64,000 nucleotides of DNA from Arthrobacter sp. Y81. Lineage in GTDB: Bacteria; Actinomycetota; Actinomycetes; Actinomycetales; Micrococcaceae. Of the stretch, positions 17,271-25,887 are shown in pieces (the stretch's first letter is position 1; every line of letters starts with the position of its first letter). Both the position numbers and the translations under genes were made by a program. Location of the stretch: assembly GCF_002929335.1 (NCBI RefSeq), contig NZ_PJIL01000004.1, forward strand, positions 62,001 through 126,000. Direction: 5' to 3'. The notes under the pieces are model-generated. The model was not told where the DNA came from. It saw only the letters and a list, made by a program, of their open reading frames with translations, and made no database searches.

Positions 17271-17864
17271 ATGACGGAAATGCCAACGCCCACTTCATAT
17301 ACCCGAGAGCAAATCCTCGATGCGGCCATGCACGCCGTGCACGAGCACTGGCGCTCAGCGACGGTCGCTCACGTCACCGCCAGGCTCGGTGCTCCGTCCG
17401 GTTCGATCTATCACCGCTTCCGCTCCCGAGATGCACTCTTCACCTCGGCCTGGATTCGCTCTATTAGGCGTTTCCACCGGGAATTGGAGCGCGTTAGTGC
17501 TGGCGATCCGGTTGAAGCAATCGTCGAGACTGCCCTGCTCATCCCGCGCTTCTGCCGCGAGAACCCCTTGGACGCCCGGATGATGACCGCGTATCGGTAC
17601 AACGACCTCATGCAGAACCCCCCGGCCGGCTTGCTGGCGGACTTGGAAAACCTCAACGCCCCTGTCGGCGTAACCCTGAATCGGCTTACCCTTGCGCGCT
17701 ACGGCCGGGCGACGCCGCGCGGGCTCAGCATCGTTGCTCTCGCCTGCCGCGAGGCACCCATCGGCCTGATCCGCCCGATGATTGGGGAAGCGATCCCGCT
17801 GTGGATCGACGATGCCGTCCGCGCTGCGAGTACCGGAATCGCAGGCCTGCGGGACGAGCCGTAG
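17271..17864 (+). CDS. TetR-family regulator
   Basis: 197 residues. The N-terminal helix-turn-helix spans about residues 10-55 (TREQILDAAMHAVHEH, then LGAPSGSIYHRFRSRDALF). The ligand-binding C-terminal domain is not assignable. An alternative ATG lies three codons downstream. Divergently paired with a membrane-protein gene and probably controls it together with itself through the intervening palindrome. Confidence 0.87.
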   Translation: MTEMPTPTSYTREQILDAAMHAVHEHWRSATVAHVTARLGAPSGSIYHRFRSRDALFTSAWIRSIRRFHRELERVSAGDPVEAIVETALLIPRFCRENPLDARMMTAYRYNDLMQNPPAGLLADLENLNAPVGVTLNRLTLARYGRATPRGLSIVALACREAPIGLIRPMIGEAIPLWIDDAVRAASTGIAGLRDEP

Positions 17865-17990
17865 TCCAGCGGGATGATCCGCCCTTAGGGCGCGACGCGG
17901 GGTGGCTCATCCCGCCAGTCAGCGCCGGAATCAGCTCCGGATAAGCCCCGAATGCATCGACGGCCCTTGACAGCATGCCCCAAAATGGGA

Positions 17991-18012
17991 TTACCTAATG
18001 AACATTCGGTAA
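17991..18012. promoter_or_regulatory. Candidate PaaR-type operator before paaI-paaK
   Basis: 22-bp near-palindrome with outer arms TTACC and GGTAA and inner AATG/CATT (18 of 22 positions symmetric). It lies just downstream of a TTGACA box (17967-17972), so a bound repressor would block the promoter. Similar sites precede the TetR gene at 20257, paaZ and the lower-pathway thiolase. Confidence 0.68.
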
Positions 18013-18034
18013 ATAAAGCTGGAGGCAATGACGC

Positions 18035-18559
18035 ATGGCTGAACTAACCATTCCCGGGGCAACCCATCAGATCCTGAAGGACGACTACGCCTCCGAATGG
18101 ATGGGCATCGAAGTCCTCAAGCTGGAAGACGGGCACGCCACCATCCGCATGACGCTCCGGCAGGAAATGCTCAACGGCTTCGGCATGGCCCATGGCGGAA
18201 TGATCTTCGCCTTCGGCGATACCGCCTTCGCCCTCGCCTGCAACCCCGCCAGCCCGCCACCCGGCGCAGCAGGGACCGAGACCGACACCATCACCGTGGC
18301 CGCCGGCGTCGACATCAACTTCCTCAAGCCGGCCTTCCGGGGCCAGGTGATCACCGCCGTCGCCAACCGCCGCGCCCATTCGGGCCGCAGCGGACTGTAC
18401 GACATCCAGATCTACGCCGCAGACCCGCACGTCGCCGCGGGCGACCACACCGCCGACACCAACACAGGCGGCTCCCCTGCGGACGCTGCCGCTACCGACA
18501 CCCCGGGCGAGCTCATCGCCGAGTTCCGCGGCCGCAGCCGCACCATCTCCAAGAAATAG
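18035..18559 (+). CDS. paaI: Hydroxyphenylacetyl-CoA-type hotdog thioesterase
   Basis: 174-residue hotdog-fold acyl-CoA thioesterase. In phenylacetate catabolism PaaI hydrolyses dead-end ring-hydroxylated CoA esters to free CoA. Signature NGFGMAHGGMIFAFGDTAFA (about 46-65) includes the catalytic-loop HGG. An acidic, Ala/Thr-rich insert near 140-160 is longer than usual. GGAGG precedes the ATG; a nearer ATG at 18028 opens only four codons. 15 bp upstream of paaK and clearly co-transcribed with it. Confidence 0.87.
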   Translation: MAELTIPGATHQILKDDYASEWMGIEVLKLEDGHATIRMTLRQEMLNGFGMAHGGMIFAFGDTAFALACNPASPPPGAAGTETDTITVAAGVDINFLKPAFRGQVITAVANRRAHSGRSGLYDIQIYAADPHVAAGDHTADTNTGGSPADAAATDTPGELIAEFRGRSRTISKK

Positions 18560-18574
18560 AAACAGGGAACCCAG

Positions 18575-19921
18575 ATGACCCTCCACGCCACTGAACCAGC
18601 CTCCGCCACCGGCGCCGTACTGGACCCCGAAGAAACCATGTCCCGCGACGAACTGGAGACCCTGCAGCTCAGCCGGCTCCAGCACACCCTCGCCTACGCC
18701 TACGACCGCGTCCCGCTCTACAAGCGCAAGTTCGACGAAGCCGGCGTGCACCCCACGGACCTCCGCGAACTGGCGGACCTGGGCAACTTCCCGTTCACCA
18801 CCAAGGACGACCTGCGCCAGGAATACCCGTTCGGGATGTTCGCCGTGCCGCAGAACGAGGTGGCCCGGATCCACGCCAGCTCCGGCACCACCGGACGCCC
18901 CACCGTGGTGGGCTACACCAAGAAGGACCTGGCCGACTGGGCCAAGCTCGTGGCCCGCTGCCTCCGCGCCTCCGGCGTCCGGCCCGGCATGAAGGTCCAC
19001 AACGCCTACGGATACGGCCTCTTCACCGGCGGACTGGGTGCCCACGCCGGCGCCGAAGCGCTGGGCTGCACCGTGATCCCCATGTCCGGCGGGCAGACCG
19101 AACGCCAGATCCAGATGATCCAGGACTTCGAACCGGACGTCATCCTGGCCACCCCCACGTACCTGCTCACCATCGCCGACGCGATGGCCCACATGGGCAT
19201 CGACCCCACGTCCACGTCGCTCAAGTACGCCGTGCTCGGGGCCGAACCGTGGACCCAGGAAATGCGCCACGAGCTCGAAGTGACCATGAACATCAAGGCC
19301 TGCGACATCTACGGCCTGTCCGAGGTCATGGGGCCCGGCGTGGCCGGCGAAGCCGTGGAGACCCAGGACGGCAGCCACATCTGGGAGGACCATTTCCGCC
19401 CGGAGATCATCGACGCCTTCAACCCGGCGCCCGGCAAGGAGAACGTCCTGGGCGACGGCGAGCACGGCGAACTGGTGTTCACCTCGCTCACCAAGGAGGC
19501 GCTGCCGATCATCCGCTACCGCACCAAGGACCTCACCCGCCTGCTCCCGGGCACCGCGCGTCCGGCACACCGCCGGATGGGCCGCATCACCGGCCGCAGC
19601 GACGACATGATCATCCTCCGCGGCGTGAACCTGTTTCCCTCCCAGATCGAGGAAATCGCCCTCCGCATCCCCGAGCTCAGCCCGCACTTCCAGCTGGTGC
19701 TCACCCGGCCTGAAGGCCAGCGCATGGACCAGCTGACCGTGAAGATTGAGCGCCGCGACAACGTCACCGAAGGGCAAAGCACGACGGCGGCCCGCACCCT
19801 GCGCGAGCAGATCAAGATCCACGTGGGTTCTTCGTGCACGGTGGAGGTGGCGGAGCCCGGGTCGCTCGAGCGTTCCAGCGGCAAGCTGCGCCGGATCTAC
19901 GACATGCGCCCCAAAGGATAG
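18575..19921 (+). CDS. paaK: Phenylacetate-CoA ligase
   Basis: Activates phenylacetate to phenylacetyl-CoA with ATP, the entry step of the aerobic CoA pathway. 448 residues, normal length. The AMP-binding P-loop SSGTTGRPTVVGYT lies near residues 108-121, with YGLSEVMGPG near 247-256 and the C-terminal hinge GRSDDMIILRGVNLFPSQIE. It follows paaI in one unit and is closed by a strong terminator. Confidence 0.94.
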   Translation: MTLHATEPASATGAVLDPEETMSRDELETLQLSRLQHTLAYAYDRVPLYKRKFDEAGVHPTDLRELADLGNFPFTTKDDLRQEYPFGMFAVPQNEVARIHASSGTTGRPTVVGYTKKDLADWAKLVARCLRASGVRPGMKVHNAYGYGLFTGGLGAHAGAEALGCTVIPMSGGQTERQIQMIQDFEPDVILATPTYLLTIADAMAHMGIDPTSTSLKYAVLGAEPWTQEMRHELEVTMNIKACDIYGLSEVMGPGVAGEAVETQDGSHIWEDHFRPEIIDAFNPAPGKENVLGDGEHGELVFTSLTKEALPIIRYRTKDLTRLLPGTARPAHRRMGRITGRSDDMIILRGVNLFPSQIEEIALRIPELSPHFQLVLTRPEGQRMDQLTVKIERRDNVTEGQSTTAARTLREQIKIHVGSSCTVEVAEPGSLERSSGKLRRIYDMRPKG

Positions 19922-19947
19922 TCCGCGGGGAAAGTTCCAAACACGGG

Positions 19948-19984
19948 GATGGTCCCCGGCTACGGCAGCCGGGGACCATCTTTT
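19948..19984 (+). terminator. Rho-independent terminator after paaK
   Basis: 14-bp perfect stem (GATGGTCCCCGGCT and complement) with loop ACGGC, followed by TTTT. The rest of the 335-bp gap up to 20256 shows only the candidate operator at 20225. Confidence 0.9.
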
Positions 19985-20224
19985 CGGGAGGCATTCAGTG
20001 CACTGCTGCCAATGCGCGACAGCGCTGTGACGTGCCGATGGCTAACCGTCTACCGGGCAACCCAATGTGCCTGATCCCGTCCCGGTCTGTGAAGTCCCGG
20101 ACTTTGAAGCTGTTCCATTGTTTGGACCGGTCCCCGCGCCGGTAAGTTCCTAATACAAAGTTTCTAGCACCGGCGAATCCCCCAGGCAAGGGGTTTTTGC
20201 GGGCACTTACAGCCGGTTACGCCG

Positions 20225-20242
20225 GTTGACCGAACGTTCATG
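20225..20242. promoter_or_regulatory. Candidate operator before the TetR gene
   Basis: Contains ACCGAACGTTC with a symmetric GAACGTTC core, resembling half of the sites before paaI and paaZ. It lies 15-30 bp upstream of the TetR start, which suggests autoregulation. Weaker symmetry than the others. Confidence 0.5.
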
Positions 20243-20256
20243 AGAAAATAGCCGGT

Positions 20257-20862
20257 ATGTCCACAACTGATGCACCCACCAAGCGCGGCCGCCCGGGATA
20301 CGACCAGCAGTCGGTGCTGCAGATCGCCGTCGAAGTCTTCAACCGCCACGGCTACGACGCCACGTCCATGGGCATTCTTGCCGAAAATCTGGGCATCTCC
20401 AAGTCGGCCATCTACCACCACGTGCCGTCCAAGGGGGACCTCCTCAAGCTCGCCCTTGACCACGCCCTGGGCGGCCTCGAGGCGATCCTGGACCAGCCGG
20501 AGGCCCAGACCGGAAGCGCCGACGCACGGCTCGAATTCGTCCTCCGCCAGACCATCTCCGTACTGGTGGAACGCCTGCCGTTCGTCACCCTGCTGCTGCG
20601 CCTGCGCGGCAACACGGACATTGAGCGTAACGCGATGGAACGCCGACGCACCTTCGACCACACGGTGGCGGCCCTGATCTCCGCCGCCCGCGATGAAGGC
20701 TCCCTCCGCGAGGACATCGACCCCCGCACGGTCACCCGCCTGCTGTTCGGCACCATCAACTCAATCGTGGAATGGTACAAGCCCGGCGGCACGCTGTCGC
20801 CGGAGAAACTGGCCGACGACGTCATCACAATGGCCTTCAAGGGGCTCAGCGCGCCACGCTGA
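20257..20862 (+). CDS. TetR-family regulator, probable PaaR
   Basis: 201 residues. N-terminal helix-turn-helix, residues about 18-62 (GILAENLGISKSAIYHHVPS). The C-terminal domain resembles the TetR group controlling aromatic or acyl-CoA catabolism (FGTINSIVEWYKPGG near the end). It sits between paaK and paaZ, and similar palindromes precede it and the paa units, so it is the best candidate for the local phenylacetate repressor, presumably relieved by phenylacetyl-CoA as known for PaaR. That link is inference. Confidence 0.82.
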   Translation: MSTTDAPTKRGRPGYDQQSVLQIAVEVFNRHGYDATSMGILAENLGISKSAIYHHVPSKGDLLKLALDHALGGLEAILDQPEAQTGSADARLEFVLRQTISVLVERLPFVTLLLRLRGNTDIERNAMERRRTFDHTVAALISAARDEGSLREDIDPRTVTRLLFGTINSIVEWYKPGGTLSPEKLADDVITMAFKGLSAPR

Positions 20863-20941
20863 CGCTGTTCTCCCCCACGTTCGCCCCGCGGCTGCGAGGG
20901 CAGTCATTGACGCCGGGAATGGCGGCGACCACCCTGTAGTC

Positions 20942-21790
20942 ATGGCCACGAAGTTATCCGAAGTCATCTTCGGCACGTTCCCCCAATTGCGTTACCAGCC
21001 CACCGCCAAACGGGTCCGTGCCATGGTGGGCGGGAACGCCGTCGTCGACACTTTATATGCATTCCTGGTGTGGGAGCCCAAGCGCGTCACCCCCATCTAT
21101 GCCGTCCCCGAAGTGGATCTGCAGGCCGAACTCGAGCCGCCGCGGCAGGAGCCGGGCGAGGTCACGGAACACGGTTTCAAGCTCGGCTCGGACGGGCCGC
21201 CGGCGCTGGATCCGCGCACCGGTTTCGGCCGGCACACGGCGCCCGGTGAGGAGTTCGACGTCGTAACCTCCGAGGCGAGGCTGCCCCGGGCGGCCTTCCG
21301 GCCGGAGGACCCCGACCTCGCCGGCTATGTGGTGCTGGATTTCAAGGCCTTCGACTGGCTGGAGGACGATGAGGAAATCATCGGCCACCCCCGTGACCCG
21401 TTCCACCGGGTGGACATCCGGGCATCGTCGCTCACCGTTGAGGTCAGGCTCGACGACGTCACGCTGGCCACCACGAACGGCGCCCAGCTGCTGTACGAAA
21501 CCATGCTGCCGGTGCGCTACTACATTCCTCCGGCGGACGTCCGGCTGGATCTCATGGAGGCCAGCCCCAAGAAGACGGTGTGCCCGTACAAGGGAACGGC
21601 GAGCTACTGGACCTACCCGCAGTCCGAAATCGGGCGGAACATCGCGTGGGTGTACGACCCGCGGTTCCGCGACGCCGCCCAGATACATGGGCTGGTGAGC
21701 TTCTTCAACGAGCGGGCGGACATCACGGTAGACGGCGTCAGGCAGGAGCGGCCGGTCACGCCATGGTCCACGCCGCCGGAGTCGCCGTGA
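20942..21790 (+). CDS. DUF427-domain protein
   Basis: 282 residues with a DUF427-like C-terminal part: LYETMLPVRYYIPPADVRLDL, KTVCPYKGTASYW and IAWVYDPRF. The N-terminal half shows a divergent second copy of the fold (FPQLRYQPTAKRVRAMVGG). Biochemical role unknown. Start taken at the ATG giving MATKLSEV; there is no strong ribosome-binding site. Downstream of the TetR gene by 80 bp on the same strand; no functional link evident. Confidence 0.75.
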   Translation: MATKLSEVIFGTFPQLRYQPTAKRVRAMVGGNAVVDTLYAFLVWEPKRVTPIYAVPEVDLQAELEPPRQEPGEVTEHGFKLGSDGPPALDPRTGFGRHTAPGEEFDVVTSEARLPRAAFRPEDPDLAGYVVLDFKAFDWLEDDEEIIGHPRDPFHRVDIRASSLTVEVRLDDVTLATTNGAQLLYETMLPVRYYIPPADVRLDLMEASPKKTVCPYKGTASYWTYPQSEIGRNIAWVYDPRFRDAAQIHGLVSFFNERADITVDGVRQERPVTPWSTPPESP

Positions 21791-21793
21791 GGG

Positions 21794-21816
21794 CAGAGTG
21801 ATCTTTGATCACTCTG
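21794..21816. terminator. Hairpin after the DUF427 gene
   Basis: Perfect 10-bp arms CAGAGTGATC/GATCACTCTG with loop TTT, 3 bp after the stop. No T-run, so a weak or bidirectional terminator. Confidence 0.55.
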
Positions 21817-21904
21817 AGGCAGGCAAAAGATAAGGCGTCCCGCTGAGCCGGAACGCCCGTCTTCTTCGCCCTGGCCGGCCTGGTCACCGGCAGGGCCACA
21901 GCCG

Positions 21905-22318
21905 CTAGAGCTGGTACTCGGCCTGCTGAATGCCGAGGGTTTCGTGAACGCAGAGAATATTGTTCTCGGTGTCCATGAACCATGCGCATTTTTCGGAATC
22001 GGTAGTACAAATGTGGTGTTCGCCAGTCTTCAGATCAGGGCGATCGTAATCCTGGAACCGGACGCCGCGGGCTTCCATTTCATCAACGGTCCGCTCGATG
22101 TCCCTGACCTCAAAGCTCAGCGTGGTGTGCTCTGAGTGCCTGCCATCCTTTACGGGCATCAGCTGCAGCATGGGGCCGTCGCCGCTGCCAAACAATTCGC
22201 TTCCGTCATCTGCCACGCCGCGATGAGGCAGTCCGAGTGTTTCCGCGTAAAAACGACGGGCGCGCTCTTTGTCATCCACGGGCAGGACGGTTGTGGCTGT
22301 GTTCAATACTAGGGTCAT
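21905..22318 (-). CDS. VOC (glyoxalase/bleomycin-resistance fold) protein
   Basis: 137 residues with the paired beta-alpha-beta-beta-beta units of the vicinal oxygen chelate superfamily: ATTVLPVDDKERARRFYAET at the N-terminus and ENNILCVHET at the end. Substrate unknown. GGAGG precedes the ATG. Isolated between the DUF427 gene and a repeat cluster. Confidence 0.82.
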   Translation of the reverse strand: MTLVLNTATTVLPVDDKERARRFYAETLGLPHRGVADDGSELFGSGDGPMLQLMPVKDGRHSEHTTLSFEVRDIERTVDEMEARGVRFQDYDRPDLKTGEHHICTTDSEKCAWFMDTENNILCVHETLGIQQAEYQL

Positions 22319-22377
22319 TTCGCCACCTCCTACGCTGAAAATTTTACGCCGGGGCAGGGCGGAAAGATCTTACGAAA

Positions 22378-22538
22378 CCCTCTCTCACATCCTGCCGCCC
22401 AAACCCCGACGCTCTCTCACATCCTGCCGCCCAAACCCCAACGCTCTCTCACCGGGGTGAGAGAGCGTCGGCGGAAAGGGCGCAAGAAGTGAGAGAGCGT
22501 CGGGAAAAAACCCACCGAAAATGAGAGAGCGTCGGGTT
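22378..22538. repeat. Cluster of CTCTCTCAC / GTGAGAGAG repeats
   Basis: Three copies of CTCTCTCAC on the plus strand, the first two inside 33-bp tandem units that also contain ATCCTGCCGCCCAAACCCC. Three inverted copies, GAGAGAGCGTCGG, start near 22460, 22492 and 22523. The middle pair forms a perfect palindrome with 13-bp arms (22441-22453 and 22456-22468). The cluster ends 5 bp before the paaZ stop. It is not a CRISPR: units are short, unevenly spaced and in both orientations. Confidence 0.85.
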
Positions 22539-22543
22539 GGGGG

Positions 22544-24655
22544 CTACTTTTCCACGAGGGTGAGGACGTCGTAGGTGGCCACGATTTCGTCGTTCTGGTT
22601 GGTCAGGACGGCGTCCCAGGCCACCTCGCCGTACTCGTCGGTCTCGCGCGGGGTGATCTTCTTCGCCGTCAGGGTGACGCGGATGGAGTCCCCCGCGGCC
22701 ACCGGAGTGATGAAGCGCAGGCTCTCCAGGCCGTAGTTGGCCAGGACGGGGCCCGGAGCCGGCTCGACGAACAGCCCGGCACCCCAGGCCAGCAGCAGGT
22801 AGCCATGCGCCACGATGCCCGGGAAGAACGGGTTGGCTTCGGCGGCCGCCTGGTTGGTGTGCGCGTAGAAGGTGTCGCCCGTGGAGTTGGCGAACGCGGT
22901 GATGTCCTCCAGGGTGACCTGGCGCAGCTCGGACCGGACAGCGTCTCCGATCTGCAGGGTCGCCAGCGACTTCCGGAACGGGTGGGTGCCTTCGGTCTCA
23001 ACCGTGAAGTTGCGGTCCGCGCCCGTGTGCCAGACGCCGGTGACGGCGGTGAGCATGTTGGGCGAGCCCTGGATTGCGGTGCGCTGCATGTGGTGCATCA
23101 CCGAGCGGATGCCGCCCAGTTCCTCGCCGCCGCCGGCACGTCCCGGCCCGCCGTGGACCAGGTGCGGGACCGGTGAACCGTGGCCGGTGGAGCTGCGGGC
23201 GTCCTCGCGGTTGAGCATCAGCACGCGGCCGTGGTGGGCGGCGATCCCGGTGACCAGTTCCCGCGCCACGGCGGGATCGTTGGTGCACACCGAGGCCACC
23301 AGGGAACCGCCACCGCGGGCGGCGAGGCGGACGGCGTCGGCCAGGTCCGTGTAGCCGATCACCGAGGAAACCGGTCCAAAGGCCTCCAGCGAGTGGACTG
23401 CCTCGGCCTCGGCGTCGGCCCAGCTGAGCAGCACCGGGGACATAAAGGCACCGCTTTCGACGACGCCCACTCCCCCGTCCGCCTTGGTCACCTTCGGCGA
23501 ATCGAGCGTGCCGTACGCGAGCTCGCCGCCGGCGTCGAGCATGGCCTGCACGGCCGCGCGGACATCGGCCAGCTGCTCGAGGGAGGCCAGGGCACCCATG
23601 GTGACACCCTCGGCGCGGGGATCGCCCACCACAACGCGTTCCTCGATGCGGGCACCCACGGCGGCAACGACGTCGGACACCAGCTCCCGGGGCACGATGG
23701 TGCGCCGGATGGAGGTGCACTTCTGGCCGGCCTTGACGGTCATTTCGGTGACCACGGACTTGATGAAGGCGTCGAACTCCGGCGTGCCCTTGACCGCGTC
23801 CGGGCCGAGGATGGCGGCGTTGAGCGAGTCCGTCTCCGAGGTGAAGCGGACGCCGCCCTGCACAACGTTCGGGTGCGACTTCAGCGAGTTGGCCGTCGAC
23901 GCGGAGCCGGTGAAGGCCACCAGGTCGCGGTAGTCGAGGTGGTCCAGGATGGTGCGGGCCGAGCCGGAGATGAGCTGCAGGGACCCCTTCGGCAGGATGT
24001 TGGACTCGATCATGGCCTTGACCACGGCGGCCGCCACGTAGCCGGTGGGGGTAGCAGGCTTGACGATGGTGGGAACGCCGGCAATGAACGCGGGCGCAAA
24101 CTTCTCCAGCATGCCCCACACCGGGAAGTTGAAGGCGTTGATCTGCACGGCCACCCCGGGGATGCGCGTGTAGATGTGCTCACCGGCGAAGGAGCCGTCG
24201 CGGGACAGCACCTCCATGGGACCGTCCACCACCACCTGGGAGTTGGGCAGCTCGCGCCGGCCCTTGGAGCCGAACGTGAAGAGCACGCCGATGCCGCCGT
24301 CGATATCCACCATCGAGTCGATCTTGGTGGCGCCGGTCTGCGCGGACAGCTCGTAGAAGTGGTCGCGGCGCGCGTTCAGGTACTGCGCCAGTTCCTTCAG
24401 CTTGAGGGCGCGCTGGTGGAAGGTCAGCGTGCCGAGTTCCGTCTGGCCGGTGGTGCGGCCGTAATCCACGACGTCGGCAAGGTCCAGTCCCTCGGTGCTC
24501 ACCTTCGCGAGGAGTTCTCCGGTGCTGGCGTCCAGGACCGGAACAGCGGAAGCCGCGGCTCCGGCGTCGGGCGTCCACCAGGAGTCCCGGACGAAACTGG
24601 GGACTGTCTCAACAGTGTCCAGTGAGGATTTCGGAGCAGTTGCTGTGGTGGTCAT
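22544..24655 (-). CDS. paaZ: PaaZ: oxepin-CoA hydrolase/aldehyde dehydrogenase fusion
   Basis: 703-residue bifunctional enzyme opening the oxepin-CoA ring and oxidising the resulting semialdehyde in phenylacetate breakdown. The N-terminal aldehyde dehydrogenase (1 to about 530) has INAFNFPVWG, LVAFTGSAST and the catalytic Cys in GQKCTSIRR. The C-terminal MaoC-like hydratase (about 555-700) has TAFANSTGDTFYAHTNQAAA with a catalytic Asp/His pair. Full length. A strong candidate operator lies upstream at 24703-24726. Divergent from a thioesterase gene. Confidence 0.95.
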   Translation of the reverse strand: MTTTATAPKSSLDTVETVPSFVRDSWWTPDAGAAASAVPVLDASTGELLAKVSTEGLDLADVVDYGRTTGQTELGTLTFHQRALKLKELAQYLNARRDHFYELSAQTGATKIDSMVDIDGGIGVLFTFGSKGRRELPNSQVVVDGPMEVLSRDGSFAGEHIYTRIPGVAVQINAFNFPVWGMLEKFAPAFIAGVPTIVKPATPTGYVAAAVVKAMIESNILPKGSLQLISGSARTILDHLDYRDLVAFTGSASTANSLKSHPNVVQGGVRFTSETDSLNAAILGPDAVKGTPEFDAFIKSVVTEMTVKAGQKCTSIRRTIVPRELVSDVVAAVGARIEERVVVGDPRAEGVTMGALASLEQLADVRAAVQAMLDAGGELAYGTLDSPKVTKADGGVGVVESGAFMSPVLLSWADAEAEAVHSLEAFGPVSSVIGYTDLADAVRLAARGGGSLVASVCTNDPAVARELVTGIAAHHGRVLMLNREDARSSTGHGSPVPHLVHGGPGRAGGGEELGGIRSVMHHMQRTAIQGSPNMLTAVTGVWHTGADRNFTVETEGTHPFRKSLATLQIGDAVRSELRQVTLEDITAFANSTGDTFYAHTNQAAAEANPFFPGIVAHGYLLLAWGAGLFVEPAPGPVLANYGLESLRFITPVAAGDSIRVTLTAKKITPRETDEYGEVAWDAVLTNQNDEIVATYDVLTLVEK

Positions 24656-24702
24656 CGTTGACGGGTCCTTCCAACGGGGGGCAAGATCTTCACGGCCAGA
24701 GC

Positions 24703-24726
24703 ATTACTGACCGTCCGTTCGGTAAT
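24703..24726. promoter_or_regulatory. Candidate PaaR-type operator between paaZ and thioesterase
   Basis: 24-bp near-palindrome with outer arms ATTAC/GTAAT and a core containing GACCGTCCGTTCGG. It is shared by divergent paaZ and the hotdog gene at 24786, so it could control both. Confidence 0.7.
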
Positions 24727-24785
24727 ATGTCTACAGTACATGAATGTGCCTTGCTGCACACTAGAGGAAGACCAAGGAAAGATAG

Positions 24786-25208
24786 GTGGCCATGCAGCCC
24801 GAAACAGGCAGCCCCGAACTGTGGAAAATCACGCTGGGCGAACTCGACGAGAAGATGGGCGTGAAAATCGTCGAGGAATCGGTGGAGCGCGTCGTCGCCA
24901 CGATGCCCGTGGAAGGCAACCGGCAGTCGTTCGGGCTGCTCCACGGCGGTGCGTCACTGGCCGTGGGCGAGGCCGTGGGATCCTGGGCCGCCGTGATCCA
25001 CGCCAGCACCCTGGGCAAGACCGCGGTGGGTGTGGACGTGTCCGCCACCCACCACAAGTCCGCGCGCGAAGGCCGGATCACCATTACGGCCACGCCCATC
25101 CACCTGGGCGGAACGCTGACCACGCACGAGGTCCTGCTCACCAACGAGGCCGGCCAGCGCCTGTGTACCCTGCGGATCACCAACCTGCTTTTGGACAGGA
25201 CGAACTGA
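24786..25208 (+). CDS. Hotdog-fold acyl-CoA thioesterase
   Basis: 140 residues of the PaaI/MenI-like group: GLLHGGASLAVGEAVGSWAA (about 50-69) carries the HGG loop and general-base Glu. AAGGA lies 7 bp before the GTG at 24786; ATG at 24792 is the alternative. Divergent from paaZ across a candidate PaaR site, so it may act on aromatic CoA esters; a menaquinone-type DHNA-CoA thioesterase role cannot be excluded. Confidence 0.82.
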   Translation: MAMQPETGSPELWKITLGELDEKMGVKIVEESVERVVATMPVEGNRQSFGLLHGGASLAVGEAVGSWAAVIHASTLGKTAVGVDVSATHHKSAREGRITITATPIHLGGTLTTHEVLLTNEAGQRLCTLRITNLLLDRTN

Positions 25209-25301
25209 CGCGACGCGGGGGAAGCCCGCCCGTGTCGGGACTTATGGCACGTTCGAACCGGCTCAGTTTCCATGAGACTGAGAAGGGAAGGAGGCCCCGT
25301 T

Positions 25302-25844
25302 ATGACTGTTCTTGTTGCCTATGCAAGCGAGCTGGGTTCCACCGGGGAGATAGCTCAACATATGGCCTCCCGTATTGCGGTTGCACTGGGCGCGGTCGAG
25401 TGCCGGTCCGTGGAGGAGGTTGATTCTGTCTCCGGTTACGAAGCTGTCATAGTCGGTAGCGCCATCCACAACCAGGCGTGGCTGCCCCCGGCCGCACTGT
25501 TCTTCACCCGCCTTGCACCCGAGCTGGCTAAACGACCCGTCTGGGCCTTCAACGTAGGGATGGCCGACGCCTTGCCAAAGCCGTTTCGCAAGCGCGGTGC
25601 GGCACTGCAGCAGAAACGCCTAAGAGGATTTCTGCCCCAGGAAGTTCCGCTTCGCGACCACAAAATCTTCTCCGGTGTCTACCAGTCCGACCAGATGCCA
25701 GCACCGCTCCGGGTCTTGTTCCGGCTTACCGGTGGCCGATTCGGGGACTTGCGGGACTGGGCGGCTGTCGACGCCTGGACGGATCAGATTACAGCCCAAC
25801 TCGCTAAACCTGCTTCCACGTCTTCAGACAGCATCACGCCCTAG
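25302..25844 (+). CDS. Flavodoxin-domain protein
   Basis: 180 residues with an N-terminal flavodoxin fold: VLVAYASELGSTGEIAQHMA is the FMN-phosphate loop (about residues 4-23) and AVIVGSAIHNQAWL the isoalloxazine-side loop. Resembles HemG-like or menaquinone-dependent flavodoxins. GGAAGGAGG upstream of ATG gives a strong start. It may oxidise protoporphyrinogen or act as a redox carrier; context does not decide. Confidence 0.82.
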   Translation: MTVLVAYASELGSTGEIAQHMASRIAVALGAVECRSVEEVDSVSGYEAVIVGSAIHNQAWLPPAALFFTRLAPELAKRPVWAFNVGMADALPKPFRKRGAALQQKRLRGFLPQEVPLRDHKIFSGVYQSDQMPAPLRVLFRLTGGRFGDLRDWAAVDAWTDQITAQLAKPASTSSDSITP

Positions 25845-25887
25845 CTTTTCCTCACGGCCTGGCAGGACCGGCTGCTACCCTTTTTGC

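Noticed and set aside
19985..20224. Small RNA or tRNA in the paaK-TetR gap
   Set aside because: No cloverleaf or strong conserved structure beyond the paaK terminator could be found by eye.
22378..22538. Possible CRISPR array
   Set aside because: Repeat units are about 12-15 bp, occur in both orientations and are unevenly spaced. No cas gene nearby.
23180..24625. 481-codon plus-strand frame opposite paaZ
   Set aside because: Antisense shadow of a full-length, motif-complete paaZ.
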